Assembly (NCBI GenBank): GCA_001599935.1
Contig: BCIJ01000008.1
Span: 440,615-504,614 of the forward strand
Length of the DNA stretch: 64,000 nucleotides
Origin: Holtermannia corniformis
Lineage: Eukaryota; Basidiomycota; Tremellomycetes; Holtermanniales
Direction: 5' to 3'
Part shown: one piece after another, positions 20,279-32,408 of the stretch
Numbering within the stretch: the stretch's first letter is position 1
How the letters are laid out: the number at the start of each line of letters is the position of its first letter
Notes under the pieces: model-generated
What the model saw: only the letters and a program-made list of their open reading frames with translations
Databases searched by the model: none
Told to the model about the DNA's origin: nothing
Position numbers and translations under genes: made by a program

Positions 20279-23200
20279 ATGCGCGTGGATCCACCCTCGT
20301 TTGCGGCAGTGGGACCTTTCGGGTCGGATGACCAGGCCATGGGCAAACCCTCACACGACTTTGATGCTGTAGATGGCCAAGCCGACACCGCATCGAAGGA
20401 GATGAGCACGGATAGGATGGAGGATGAGACGCCAGACGGCGCTAGCGGCGTGCCGTCAAAGGCGCCCTCCCCGAGTCGGACCAACGGATCGGCAACCGCT
20501 CCCAAAGCCTCATCACCAACTCTGCCAAGCAAGCGCGCTCCGCCTCCAACCTCGATCCCAGACTTTCACGGTGTGCAACCGAATCGCAACCAAGCTTTTA
20601 CCGTCCCCGCGACACCTCCTTCTCGCCCGCCGCAATCGCCCTGGCACCAACTCGCTCTCGCTTCGGGCGCTCCCACCCCATCGCTCGAGTCGGGTCCCGG
20701 TCGAGGCTCGGCACCGGGTAGACACAGTCCAGCTCTAGGCTATCCGTTTGAAAAACTCAATATCGGTGGCAGCTGGTCCGGTGCCAACCTGTTTGGAGCC
20801 GGTCACGCCGACGCACACCCTCCGCCGCCCGATGGCTTTGGGTTTGGCTCGACACTTGGTGCGTCCCCCGCAGCTTTAGGCAAATCGTCAAACAGCCCAT
20901 CGATGACGTCGACCTCGGGAACGTCGGGCGTGTCTGCAGAGACGATTGCGCGGTATAGAGCGCTGGCGGGCAAAGGGACGGCATCGCCAGCGACGACGCC
21001 GTCCGTGAACAATGCGATGCCACCCCCGCCCGCTCCAGCGGCCTCGTCGGGTACGCCGTTCCAGCTCAAGCTGCCGATGGCCAATCGACGGTCGACCAAC
21101 CCGGCTTCGGCCATGATAGGCTCGGCGCGCGATCAAGCCAATTACCCTTCGTCCGGCAGCCCATCCAAAGTCTCGTTTGCCACCCCGCCACCGCCAACCT
21201 CGTCAGCCGGTCCATCACCCAAACCAGGTCGATTGCAGCCTCTCGCCCCAGCGGACACCAAGGCCTTAGTCGGCAAGCACACTACGCTTGTGCTTGACAT
21301 CCGTCCACCGTCAGCATTCACACCATGCCATATCGCCAACTCGCATTCCCTTCCGATCCCTTCAACTCTCCTCCGCCGTCCAGCATTCTCACTGCAGAAG
21401 CTGTCCCTCATGCTGCCAGAACCCGCACTCGGCGCCATTATGCGTTACAGAGACAGGCACGACATTATCATCATCGACCAGGAGAGCCATACGGCGCCTG
21501 CTGGCTCTGTCCTGCAAGGGCTCGCAACCAAGTTTGAAAAGGAAAACTATCCTGGCCAACTGTGGTTTGTAAAGGGCGGCATGGCCGCCATACTGAACCG
21601 GAACGAGGTCGAAATGGAGCGCGGCGTGGATACTCCGGATGAGGAGGACCCGCAGGGTGCCGGACCCGAAGCCGAGGCAGCTGCGAGTGCGCTGAACCCA
21701 GCACGGCTGATGGCCGGTCGACTTGGCAAGCTTGCGTTCCAGCAGGGTAAGTTGCGCGTTCGTTTCTGGACACGGGCTGATGATGGCAGGTTCTACGGGC
21801 AGTGGCCGTCCGCAGCCTTCGTCGCACATCGCTAGAGCCTTGACATTGCCAAACCAAGGCCAACCTGCATTCGATCGCAGCAACTGTGATAACCCAACAA
21901 ACGGAGCGTCAAGTAACGGATCGGCTGCAGCGACCGAACGTCCACTTTCCACGTCACGACGAGACGTCGATATGGCCGCAGACACACCCGGCGACTCCTC
22001 GATCACCGGCGCGCAAAAGCTACAACCTGCCAACCCATTCTTTGACAACATCCGACAGAACCTCGAGCTCTCGCACGGCGGCATCACCGAGCGCATCCCA
22101 CTCGCGCTACCGGAAAGTGTCGTCAAGCGCGCCAAAGATCTACCGCATTGGCTGCGCGATCTCGTCGAGGCGCCCGAGGACGTGAGCATGCAAAAGCTCG
22201 CGATGCAGTTCTACTCGATCGAGCTGGGCGAGCAAAAGCGTCTACAGGGCGTCATGGATTGGCATACGAACGGTTCGGGTGGCGTGCTCGATTCAGATGC
22301 TGCCCACGGTATGGAGGGCGTGGACTCGGCTCGGCGACAGCGTCTGCACGCAAAGTGGCAGCAAGAGGTGGAGCTCAAGCAGCTCACGCCAAAGGGCAGC
22401 ACGGGCACGCAGCAAGAGGAAGGCTACTTTCCGTTCTCCATCACTGCCGGTGTCGAACGTGGTACAAAGAATCGGTGGGTGACGCGTAATGTGCATCGTC
22501 TGGGTCGTTGACACGTCGCAGGTACAAGAACATTTGGCCGTACGACTTTTCCCGTGTTCGGCTCGAATCACCGGCCGACGACGATTCGGATTACATCAAT
22601 GCGTCGCATATCCAGCCGCGCACGACCTCTCGGCGGTATATCGCCACGCAAGGCCCCCTCGACTCGACGTACCGTGACTTTTGGACAGTGGTCTGGGAAC
22701 AAGGTGTCACGGTTATCGTCATGTGCGTTTGCTGGCGGCTGATGTATGATGGGCTGATGGGATCAGGTTGACCAAGCAGTATGAGGGCGGACTGCTCAAG
22801 TGCGGCGATTACTGGTCAGACGGGACTTATGGCTCGCTCCGACTCGAACTCGTCGATTGCAAAGGCCAAGAGGAGAAGATCGAGGCCAACACTTCGAGCG
22901 GGTTCGACTTTGGCTTCCAGGCAAAGCCGGACGAAAAGGCCAAGGCATCGCCTGCCCAACCCAACATCAAACGCACCTTCATGCTCACTCATACCGATCA
23001 ACCGAGCCAACCTCCGCGCAAGGTCGTCCAGATCCAGTGTATCACCTGGCCAGACTTTGACGTACCCGACTCGCCAGACTGTCTGCTCAAGCTTATCCGT
23101 GATGTCGATGACACGGTCAACGAGCTGCACGGGACCGAGAGCAGGATGGATCAGGCGCGTGCCAACCTGCCCCCCATCCTTGTGCACTGTAAGTCTTTGT

Positions 23201-24276
23201 GATCACTGAGCGCACCGAGCTCATCCCGTACCAGGCTCTGCCGGTGTGGGCCGGACTGGCAGTTTCATCATTGTCGACGCCATCATCGATGCGCTTCGGC
23301 GCGAACGTGTCAATGCCGAAAAGGACAAGCGGCGCGTGCACGGGCTACGGAATCGCTCAAGCTCTAGGCTGCTGGGTCGAAGCCCCGGTGCGGCGGGCAG
23401 TGACAACTCGTCCGGATCGAGCTCGTTCCTCGGCGCTTCCCTGCCCGAGAACCACCAGCTTGTCGCTTCGCCCGGCGCCATTTCGTCACCAGGACTAGAA
23501 CCCGTCAGCGAAGTCAAGAGTCCAAAAGTAGCGCCGATGGATATCGACACTCAGGCTATCGACATCCCTGACACTGACTCGCAAGCATCGACGTTCACCA
23601 AGTTTCGTGATCAGCGTCGAGAGTCGATCGACAGCACAACCGGGTTTCCTTCAAGCCACCGCCGCCCTAGTATGCAGTCGAGAGAGTCCCAAGAGTCGGC
23701 AGCCGTCAATGAGTGAGTTTTCGGCCTCACTCGGTCACTTTGTTAACCTTGGCAGAACCGTGCCGGTCTCTTCCAGCCATGGCGCTACCCGAGAGCCAAG
23801 CCCGATCAGCGAGCTCGATGACCCAGTGCAGACTGTTCTCGAGGGGATGCGGGTGCAACGCATGAGTCTTTGTCAGAGCTTGCGGCAGTATCTCTTTGTA
23901 TACCGAGGTGTGTACCTGAATAGTCGTTGTGCTTGACTGATCGCTCCTAGTCATCATCACCTACTACCTACAGATGATCGACCAAGAGCATGCCGACAGC
24001 GGGTCGGCAGCGCTCTCCGATTCCGACTTACCCAGCCTTGCTGCTGGTCACGTCTCATTCAGTGCCGCAGGCAGCTCGGCCGTCAGTACAGACGACGAGT
24101 CTCACGCCAAGCGCCGCGCCTCTCCGACCGAGCTGCAAGCAGGATCCAGTCTGTCTAAGCGCCCTTCCTTCAAGAAAATGCGCCCGGCGGTCGTCGATGT
24201 GATCAGCCCTCCGGAGACGAGTACTGGCGGTTCGCCCGGTCGATTGCGCAAGAAACCCTCGGCCTCGCACGAGTAG
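20279..24276 (+). CDS. Rhodanese-like and protein tyrosine phosphatase (Pyp1/Pyp2, Ptp2/Ptp3 type)
   Basis: A tyrosine-specific phosphatase of the family that dephosphorylates stress and cell-wall MAPKs. A disordered Pro/Ser-rich N-terminal region of about 330 residues precedes a rhodanese/CDC25-like domain (LVLDIRPPSAFTPCHI to LWFVKGGMAAI) that has no Cys at the active-site loop. The PTP domain follows: KNRYKNIWPYDFSRV, DYINASHIQPR, YIATQGPLDSTYRDFW, the WPD loop CITWPDFDVPD, and the P-loop HCSAGVGRTG, assembled across an intron. Between P-loop and the Q-loop helix (MSLCQSLRQYLFVYR) sits a low-complexity insertion of roughly 190 residues. A Ser-rich tail ends with a basic RLRKKPS segment. 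ATG 20279 (MRVDPPSF) is the first in frame. Five short introns are seen. Confidence 0.9.
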
Positions 24277-24554
24277 AGCAGTAGGCGATTTGTATCTGTT
24301 GCATCACGGGCTCTTCGAAGCCTACTTTTGCTGTATTTTACCCACGTCATGCATCGCATGCGACTCGATTGCTTCCGGGTTGCATTTGCAGCGAGACGTG
24401 CCATCTGTTGTCGTTGCACGATAAACGCTTCAACTCACACTCGACTTCTCATCCGTGAAGAGTCTTCTGATCCATGCTAGCTCGCTGAGGTAGATATACG
24501 ACGATCGTTGAAGTGAGACGCCGACGGTGGACATACCATCTGGAACACCCAGCG

Positions 24555-24770
24555 TCAAAGGTCTGCGATGACGGATAGGCACAGGCGGGCAGCTAATCTC
24601 TTTATGGTGCCAATGCTCCCCTCATCCTTCAGCGTACTATACCTAACAATATCTGCCTGGCCGTTCGCGATCTCCTGCTTCGAGTACTTTTCAGTATACG
24701 TCTCGGTCGTTTTAACGGCCGCGTAGGCTTCTTGCAATGACTGTATGGCTTGTGCCAGTTCAACACTCAT
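24555..24770 (-). CDS. Small helical hypothetical protein
   Basis: ATG 24770 opens a 71-codon frame beginning MSVELAQAIQSLQEAYAAVK and continuing with a polar heptad-like helix (TETYTEKYSKQEIANGQADI). A GTTAGGT donor-like site after QADI suggests the rest may be spliced differently, so the C-terminus is uncertain. No family is recognised. The surrounding stretches 24277-24554 and 24771-25202 show no other gene that I can support. Confidence 0.3.
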   Translation of the reverse strand: MSVELAQAIQSLQEAYAAVKTTETYTEKYSKQEIANGQADIVRYSTLKDEGSIGTIKRLAARLCLSVIADL

Positions 24771-25202
24771 ACTTGCTGGTGCGTGTTCTTAGATTCAAGG
24801 GTCCACGATGAGCTGCGAGACTTTATATACCACGTCGCTCAGCGAACTGGCCTTCGTGCGGTGACGCGGACACAGACAGACCGAGGTGCACTTCTTGGTG
24901 GTGTAAAGGATCCTTCGCATCTCGCCCCTGCCTTGCGGTGGAGTTTGTAAATGTCAAATTACCAACCGCCTTCCTGCTACAAGACCCAGACCTTCCATGA
25001 TTGTCAATGAGCGGCCCTGATCTAAGTGCTTCTCGCACGAGCTACGGTTGCGAACCCCATCTCGCTCATCTCGCGGCGCTTGCCCGTTCAATGCGCCCGG
25101 GCCGGAACCACGACGAAACTGTGGTTTGCACAAGACCAGTCCGGATGCAACATATGTGCCATAGCTTTGCCTAAGCGGCCGGTATGCTATAAAACAGCGG
25201 GC

Positions 25203-28200
25203 TTAGACTCGCAAGCTCACAACCGAGTTGTATTCGGCACGACTCAGTCGCCAAGGCTGAGTAGAATCAGCCAAGGCCACAAATGCAGCCTGTATTATTA
25301 CTCACTATACCCGAGTTGGAGTAGAACTCCTCTGGGTCCTCGTCCTGTGCTGCGTGAGTCATTGCAACCATGTGAACGATAGACTCACCGCATCCATATT
25401 AAGCAATGTCCCGATTTGCTGCAGCCGAGTCAGTTTGTCGCGTGCGCCGCCGAACGAAGTCTGTGAGGAGAGGTAGTTGGCGACGGCGCGCACGTCGCGG
25501 TCGTATCGGATTGCGCCGAGCTGTGATGATCAGCACAGGTCGCGGTCAGGTCGGACAACAGACCTCGGTAAACTTCATGCCCATGACCATCTTCTCCCAT
25601 GGTCGAACAAGAACTTCGACTGTCATGTTGAAGAAGAGTTGATAGTTGTGGTCTGTAAAGCTCGCCTGAGGCGCGATGAGTTAGTTTCATCATAAGCATA
25701 GAGCATAGCATGACACACCCGATGACCCTCGACCAAACCCTCCCACGCTTTGACAAAGCGCTTGCGCATGGTATCGTTGATTTCGGCTTCGGCAAATGAG
25801 TCATCGTCGAGAATGTAGGATACGCCGCGGTAACAGTCGTCCAGCAGACTACGCAGACGCGGGCGAGTGAGCTGATTGAACAGTTGCTCGACGCCGTTCT
25901 AGGCAGGTCAACTACTTTCACAGAGCAGCAGGGACGCAAACCCACCTTGACTACAGTGCGGAAGCGCTCCCCCCACTCGGCCAAGCGCCCGAGCTCGGCA
26001 CGCGCAATGGCGACTTCGACGTCGAGGAAGACCTGAGGGATCGCATTACTCATGCCGACCTCTTCGACCAGGCGCTCCATGTAGTCGGCGGCCACGTCCA
26101 GGTCATTGAGGTAGATCTATCCGGTCATTCTCAGCATCGCAGATAAACTGGCGCGTGTGCAAACTGACGATGAAACTCTCCCTCTGCTCCTTTTCTCGCC
26201 TCTCGCGCTCCCCCCGATCGACTTGCACCACTGAACTCGTCGAGCCCGAGTACACGGCGTCCATTCTGCGTCTTAGGACGTTGACATAGTCGCGTTCGAC
26301 AATGTCGGACAGTCTTGCGCGCATCGCTCTGAGCGTTGATAGCGAGCCTGACGACACGACACGGTGGAGGACGAGTTTGAGGAGGTAGAATGTATCGTCG
26401 AGGCTGGATGAGAGGTGAGGTTTTGATGAGACGTCGGGCGTATCGAGGCGGTGGGCCTGCAATGTCAGTCTTGCGCTTGGATAGTGGGGCATGACTATAA
26501 ACCTTTTCAATACTGGATCGGAGGTACCAGACCTCAAGAGGCTCATAGTACGTCTTGAGCAGGTTTTCGATAGCCTTCTGGCTGGCAGACTCGCTGATGA
26601 CCGACAGGCGCTCCTTGATGTCCTCTGTCGGATCTCTCGGCGTCCCAGCCTCCCCAGTAGGGGCTTCCTCGTCTTCCTCCTGAGTGTCATCAGCCACTGT
26701 CGCGCCTGACAAGCTGCGACGACGCACAGTGATCCGACCCCAGACAAAGCGACGATACAGTGCCCATCGTCCACCGAGCGCGACAAGCTCTCCCAACACC
26801 TTATCGACATCTCGCGGATCGGGACCGTCTGCTTCCTCTTCTGCTGCGGTTGGTGCCGGCGCGGCTTTTTTGGCAGCGCCTGCGGCGTACGAAGAGAGCA
26901 ACGACTGGGCGGTTGCGAGGTTTGGCAAAGCCGAGGTGGAGGCGCTGTGTGCGTTCGTGCTCATTGATCTGCTGAAGTGGAAAGCCGGGAGCAGGGATGG
27001 ATTTGTTAACAGAGGAAAACGTGACTGCTTTGTCTCTGCGATCTGTGGCCGGCATCAGCGTGAATGACGGTCTGCACGTTGGTCATGGCGGACGCACCAG
27101 TCGACCGACTCTTCGCTCCTCCTCCCACCCTTCCACGAGGTTGCGGACGACACGGTCGCCTTCGACCTGTAAGCGGCCCATGACGGCACGCATCCGACCG
27201 ACGCCATAGTACTTGTCTACAACGGGCTGGTGCTGGTCAATGATGAGGGCTATTGACTCGAGCAGCGATGTCAAGCCAGTCAGGTAGTACAGTGGTGATG
27301 AAGCTGGTCGATGTCAGTGTGGTACGGCATGATGGTATTTCCGCGCACTCTTCGCGTTGCCTGCCCCTCGTGCTTTGACGAGACCGACGACAAACGAGCC
27401 ATAAGCTTCCAGCCCTTGCTCCTGCAGCAATATCAGCCAAGTCGGAAGTTCACAAGTTGGGCAGGACAAACTTCTGCTCCGATCCCCGGCCACAGTCTGA
27501 AGAAGCGGCTGACGCCTTGCTCATCCTTGTTCGTGACGGCTGCCTCGAACTCGCGTTGGAAAGTCACCAGCAAAGTCTGACGCAGAGTGACGAGTGCTTG
27601 AGTTGGCGGCAGGGGAGAATTGGATGTAGGCTACAGGCCTCTCAGTGCCTGTATCAACTTTGAGCTGTAGTGTTCCACGAACCACGACGCCGCCAGCAAA
27701 GTTGCCCTCGATGACTTGTGGACGGACGGACATTGCCCGTTTGCAAGCTCTGGCAGCCAATTCCCAGTCCTGCTTTTCGATTGCAGACCCGAGTGTCTGT
27801 AGTGCATTCTGTACTACTGTTAGGCTAGGCGAATGACAGCTCGCGGAACGCACCTTGAGTTCCAGCACCTCGGTCACGATATCTGCCGCTTGCCGCACCC
27901 GTCCAACTTCGTCGTCTAACCGCCTGACCTTGCCACCGACACGCTCACTCGTCTCCCATACCCTGCTGACTCTACCGACCAGCCCTCCCTCATCATGATC
28001 CTCCATGCCCTCACCTGTCAACCCCAATTCACCTCCAAGCCGCCCATCGACCTCTTGGGCGACATGCTCCACCTCTCGACTCAAACCTCGAAGAGACGAC
28101 AGCGCGCCATCAATCTTTGCCGTATCAGAGATGAGCGCGTTGAGAGCGAACGTGAGCTCTTGTTCGCGTTGGGTGAGGAGTGCGAGCTGTTGAGTGATCT

Positions 28201-28297
28201 CGGTCGGTGAGGTGAGGGACCGCGGGTCGAGTGGGGTTTTGGGGGTATCTGGCCGAGTTGATAGAGGCGTTGGAAGGGTTGAGGAGAGCGCACTCAT
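25203..28297 (-). CDS. COG4: Conserved oligomeric Golgi complex subunit 4
   Basis: COG4 belongs to lobe A of the COG tether, which captures intra-Golgi retrograde vesicles. The N-terminal coiled coil (ITQQLALLTQREQELTFALN, then a long heptad region) is followed by NALQTLGSAIEKQDWELAARACKR. The middle carries YYEPLEVWYLRSSIEKAHRLD, SSLDDTFYLLKLVLHRVV and RDYVNVLRRRMDAVYSG, which match the COG4 domain. The C-terminal region has DYMERLVEEVG, FRTVVKNGVEQLFNQLTRPRL, YQLFFNMTVEVLVRPWEK, and the spliced end EFYSNSGI joined to PWRLSRAEYNSVVSLRV, in keeping with the conserved C-terminus. The first true ATG in the N-terminal frame is 28297. About ten short introns. It is divergent from the methionyl-tRNA synthetase gene across 231 nt. 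Confidence 0.88.
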
Positions 28298-28528
28298 GCT
28301 GCCCAGCGCTCCCACAGCGCAGCTTGAAACGTCGACAGTGTCCGAGCCCAGCGCTAGTCGCGCCGTTATGCACGGAGATGCTAGGCAAATGCTAGCCAAG
28401 TGCTAGAACGAGTAGAATAACTCTAGCAACGACAGGTCTGTGCACATGAAGATGGTTGCTTGTCACTGGCGATCAGCGAGTGCGCGAGCGACTAGCCAGG
28501 ACCGCAGCAAGAGGCAGGCATACCCGCA

Positions 28529-30727
28529 ATGGCTGTACCGCTCGAAATCCGAGCCATTCGAGCGATGAGGCACGCCCCTTGGTGCTCCTTGCGAAGAGTC
28601 AAATCAACCCCATCATACTTTACGAACCCAACCCAGGGGCACTCAACTGCAGCAATCAGTCCTCGACCCGTTTTCGCACCGCTAGAACAGAGTGGAGCCG
28701 TCAAGCCATTCTTCGTCACGACACCCATCTTCTACGTCAACGCTTGTCAGTCTGTGCAACGTCGCCGAAAGCCAGCTGACTCGCTTCGTATGCAGCTCCG
28801 CACATCGGCCACTTGCATTCCCTACTGCTCACAGACGTAATCGCACGCTACTCTCGCCTGAGAAATCCAAACGTCCCGGTACGCTTCTGTACTGGCACCG
28901 ACGAGCACGGTCTCAAAATCCAGCAAGCGGCTCAACAGGCTGGACTTGAGCCCAAAGAGTTTTGTGATCGGATCAGCCAGCGCTTCCGAGTATGCAAGCA
29001 CCCCGGCCTATAGTGTGATGTAGCCTGCTGCTGATTCGCGATCAGGATCTCGCAACCAAAGCCAACATCTCTCATACGACCTTTATCCGAACATCCGAAG
29101 AACGGCACTACGCAGCCGTCAAGCACTTTTGGGTGCGTTCCCATCACGCAGGTGCTGTCAGTAGATATATTGACAGGCCGTAGCAAAAGCTTTTTGACGC
29201 GGGTCACATCTACAAAGGCTCGCATGCAGGTTGGTATGCCGTCTCAGACGAATGCTTTTACACCGAGAATCAGGTCGGAGAAGTGGATGGCAAGAAGGTA
29301 GGTTACCATGGAGCCGCACCAAGGAGCGGAACTGACATAGACCAGGTTGCGCTCGAGTCTGGCTCGGTAGTCGAGTGGACTGAGGAGGACAACTACAAGT
29401 TTCGCTTGAGCGCTTTCCAAGATCGACTGATACAATGGCTCGAATCACACCCAGAGGGTACGTCATACGCGTAAACGACGTGAACGGGGCATTGACACCC
29501 TTCACTGGCAGCGATTCACCCGCCATCCCATCACGCGGCCCTGCTCTCAACCCTGCGCTCCGGTCCTCTACAGGATTTGTCCGTCTCACGACCGCGCTCG
29601 CGTGTCCAATGGGGCGTCCCGGTTCCAGGGGATGAGGACCAGCAAACAATCTATGTCTGGGTCGACGCGTTGATCAACTACATTACTGTCGCTCAGTATC
29701 CGTGGGCCGAAGGCCGCGGCTTGGATCAGGGCTGGCCTGCCGATGTGACTGTTGTCGGCAAGGATATCATCCGGTCAGTCGATCCGTAAGCTGTCGTACT
29801 GCAGCTCACACGGTCAGATTCCACACCTTGCATTGGCCTGCTCTCCTCATGGCGCATGACCTGCCGCCCCCTCGACGCGTTCTCGCACACGCACATTGGA
29901 CCATGCACAAGAGCAAGATGTCGAAATCGAGGGGCAACGTCGCCGACCCAATCGCTGCCATGGACAAATGGGGCGTCGATCCCGTTCGATGGTATCTCAT
30001 GCGCGCGGGCGGGAGTCTGTCCGTTGATGCAGGTCAGTCGATCCAAGCTTTGCCTTCAGCAGACCCTGATCCTTGGAATTGCAGATTATTCTGAAGCCCA
30101 GCTCGAGACGAACTACCGCCTGCTCTCATCGCAGATTGGCAACCTGCTAGCGCGCATCTCGTCTGCAAAGCTGCTTGAGCGCGCTGGTCAACTTGATGCC
30201 TCCACAGCGGTACACGAAGACGACGCGGTTCTCGATCGGATCCTGCGTGATCTTCGAGACGGGTTCGACGCCCGGATGGAGCGCTTTGAGATCCAGCGCG
30301 CACTCGAGGGCGTCATGGATGCTGTCATGGAGGTGTGTAGTCTGTCGTTTGGATTAAGGCCATGCTGACGACGTGGGTACAGGCGAACAAGCTGTTCACG
30401 ACTCTGCAGCCATGGGCTTCATCGACGCCTGCTGACGTCGTCTCGCGTGCGCTCGGGTACGCATACCATACCCTTCGTCTTGCCGGCATCCTCTGCCAGC
30501 CCGTCTTGCCGTCCAAAGCAAGCGAGCTCCTCGATCGCCTCGGTGTACGTGCCGATGCACGGCATTGGCAAGATGCGGAATGGACGGGGATCGGCAGCGT
30601 ACGAGACATTGTGCAGGCACTGGGCGAAGGCCGTGCGGAGGGTCAACTGTTCCCACAGGTTGCGAGCGATGAGCCGAGCCCCGTGAGCAAGGACAAGAAG
30701 CAAAAGCCGAAGAAAGCAATCAAGTAG
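28529..30727 (+). CDS. MSM1: Methionyl-tRNA synthetase, mitochondrial type
   Basis: A class-I synthetase charging tRNA-Met. Motifs: [14 protein letters not shown] then PHIGHLHS (the HIGH signature, after an intron), [70 protein letters not shown] and [15 protein letters not shown] (the KMSKS loop), then the helical anticodon-binding domain ([16 protein letters not shown]). The knuckle region has the short, zinc-free form, and there is no tRNA-binding appended domain, both as in mitochondrial enzymes. ATG 28529 gives an Arg-rich, acid-poor N-terminus ([18 protein letters not shown]) compatible with a targeting peptide. The tail is Lys-rich ([12 protein letters not shown]). Seven short introns. 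Confidence 0.92.
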
Positions 30728-30761
30728 CGTACATATGCCATCCAGCAGCTCTACCGCTCTA

Positions 30762-31875
30762 CTAGTCAACGTCGTCAGACGTCGCTGCCTCCTTCTCCTG
30801 CTCATCGTCCGAATCATCCGCATCTTCCGCCTCTACATCCTCGGGATCTTCGTCGATATCAAAACGAATACTCCAGAATACAACGTTGTCTCCACCAACG
30901 GGGCCCTTGCCTTCCTTTTCACCGCCAACGACCAAGCCGCCCTCGGGCTTGAGCTGACATACGTACGTGACAGGCTGTGGACTCTTCTTCCAGTAAGGCA
31001 GCAGTGGAATACGCAGCTTGAATGGCGGGGGTAGGGCAACGCTGATCGTCTCAAAGTCTGCAGGCGTGAGCTTCTTACCATACGATGCGTGCAAGAGAAG
31101 GACGCACCTATGAACCCGTTTCCAAACTCGGCGTGGATCTCTTGGTCCGGCGTGAATGTCAACTTTTTCCGGTTCGCCTCGTTTGTGAAAAACTTGCGCC
31201 GAGCGGCGGGTGAACTCGAATCGGACGCTGAACACGATCAGAGGAGCGAAGAGGATGTGTGCTTGGACGTACGCAAACCGGTCGCATCTGGCTGCAACTC
31301 CTTGTAGCGTTCCAAAGTGTGCTCCTGGACAGCGGCCTGAAGAGGTGACGAGTCACTAGTGGTAGATGGGAGGGAGAGGTGGGTCATGGTGGCCACGAGG
31401 GGTGAGAGCGCCCATGGTTTGTCGGCGTAGATGTCGACGCTGAGTGAGGGGTCGACGAAGCTGGCGGCATGAGCACAGGCAGCCGCGTGACGAGGATACC
31501 GACTAGCCAAACTTGGTAGCTATCGACGTGCCCCATGGGAGCTGATCGCGGATGGGTCTATCAAAGACATTGCCAAACACGACATTGTCTGCTGATACGT
31601 CTTGCAGGAAACGGCCTGGCAATGTCAGCCACTCACGCCTCGCATGGAACAGGGCCAGACCGACCCTTGACAACGATGCCGTATGTGTGCTTCTCGCGCT
31701 CCTTGAAGTAGGGTGCTTCGGCCGCTTGTGCAGATTCCTTGACATAGACCCAGGCTTGACCTTGAAAGTGCTCGTTCTTGATCGATGCTGGCTCCCACGC
31801 ATTGAGCTCGATTGACTGACTAGGAGGATAGCCAGCTCCTGTGCCGCTAATGGTTGCCTTGATTCTGGGAGCCAT
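30762..31875 (-). CDS. DUF1769 (UPF0590) family protein
   Basis: The spliced product begins MAPRIKATISGTGAGYPPSQ, and carries the family signature SADNVVFGNVFDRPIRDQLPWGTSIATKF, then FVDPSLSVDIYADKPWALSPLVATM, and after a variable linker a C-terminal sheet region (ISVALPPPFKLRIPLLPYWKK, VTYVCQLKPEGG, DNVVFWSIRFDID) and an acidic tail (EDPEDVEAEDADDSDDEQEK). The function of this fungal family is not known. The repeated DNVVF-G/W motif at both halves is notable. Convergent with the methionyl-tRNA synthetase gene, 34 nt between stops. Confidence 0.8.
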
Positions 31876-32127
31876 CCTCGTGGGCGGTCAGTTGCAACTG
31901 TTAGCAGTTGCTTTGATGAAAAGAGTGGTTGGCGATCGGGTGATGTCATTGCCACCTCGTCAGTATCGACATCAGTACGCGTGTCAGCCTGAAACTTGAG
32001 CTGTCAGCTCCGCTTGAAATGTTTATTGACCAAGAAGTGCCAAGTGTATCGCCCGGCTGAAGCCGAAAAGGAAGCTCGCCGGTGTCGGCACACTACTGAG
32101 CGTCTGTCATTGCCATCCTTTGGTGCG

Positions 32128-32159
32128 CCGGCTCCGGCTGGGGCTGCAACCGGAGCCGG
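32128..32159. promoter_or_regulatory. Inverted repeat CCGGCTCCGG / CCGGAGCCGG upstream of the MFS gene
   Basis: Perfect 10-bp arms separated by 12 nt, about 250 nt before the transporter start. Additional CCGGCTC and CGG...CCG elements lie between 32,150 and 32,300. Everted or inverted CGG triplets are the usual target of fungal Zn2Cys6 regulators, which commonly control such transporters. Confidence 0.45.
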
Positions 32160-32362
32160 TTATTGAATCACCGTTGTTCGGTAAAGGACCGGCAAAGGTG
32201 TGAGCCACGTGTCCCTGGCCGCAATTACCGGCTCGGCCGTCGCAAACCGCGTGCTGGGACCCTGATGGCACCCCTGCTAAACCGATAGCCGGCTCGGGTC
32301 GCCCTAGTGCGGCGATGAGCTGAGCAACAAACTTTGGGCAGATGCCCGGGCTCCGAGATGGA

Positions 32363-32368
32363 TATAAA
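32363..32368 (+). promoter_or_regulatory. TATA box (TATAAA) of the MFS transporter gene
   Basis: TATAAA lies 41 nt before the ATG at 32409, which would leave a very short 5' leader. A TATA box suits a regulated gene. Confidence 0.5.
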
Positions 32369-32408
32369 GCTATCGCAGTGACCGGAGGGAGGTGAATCTT
32401 TCAACACC

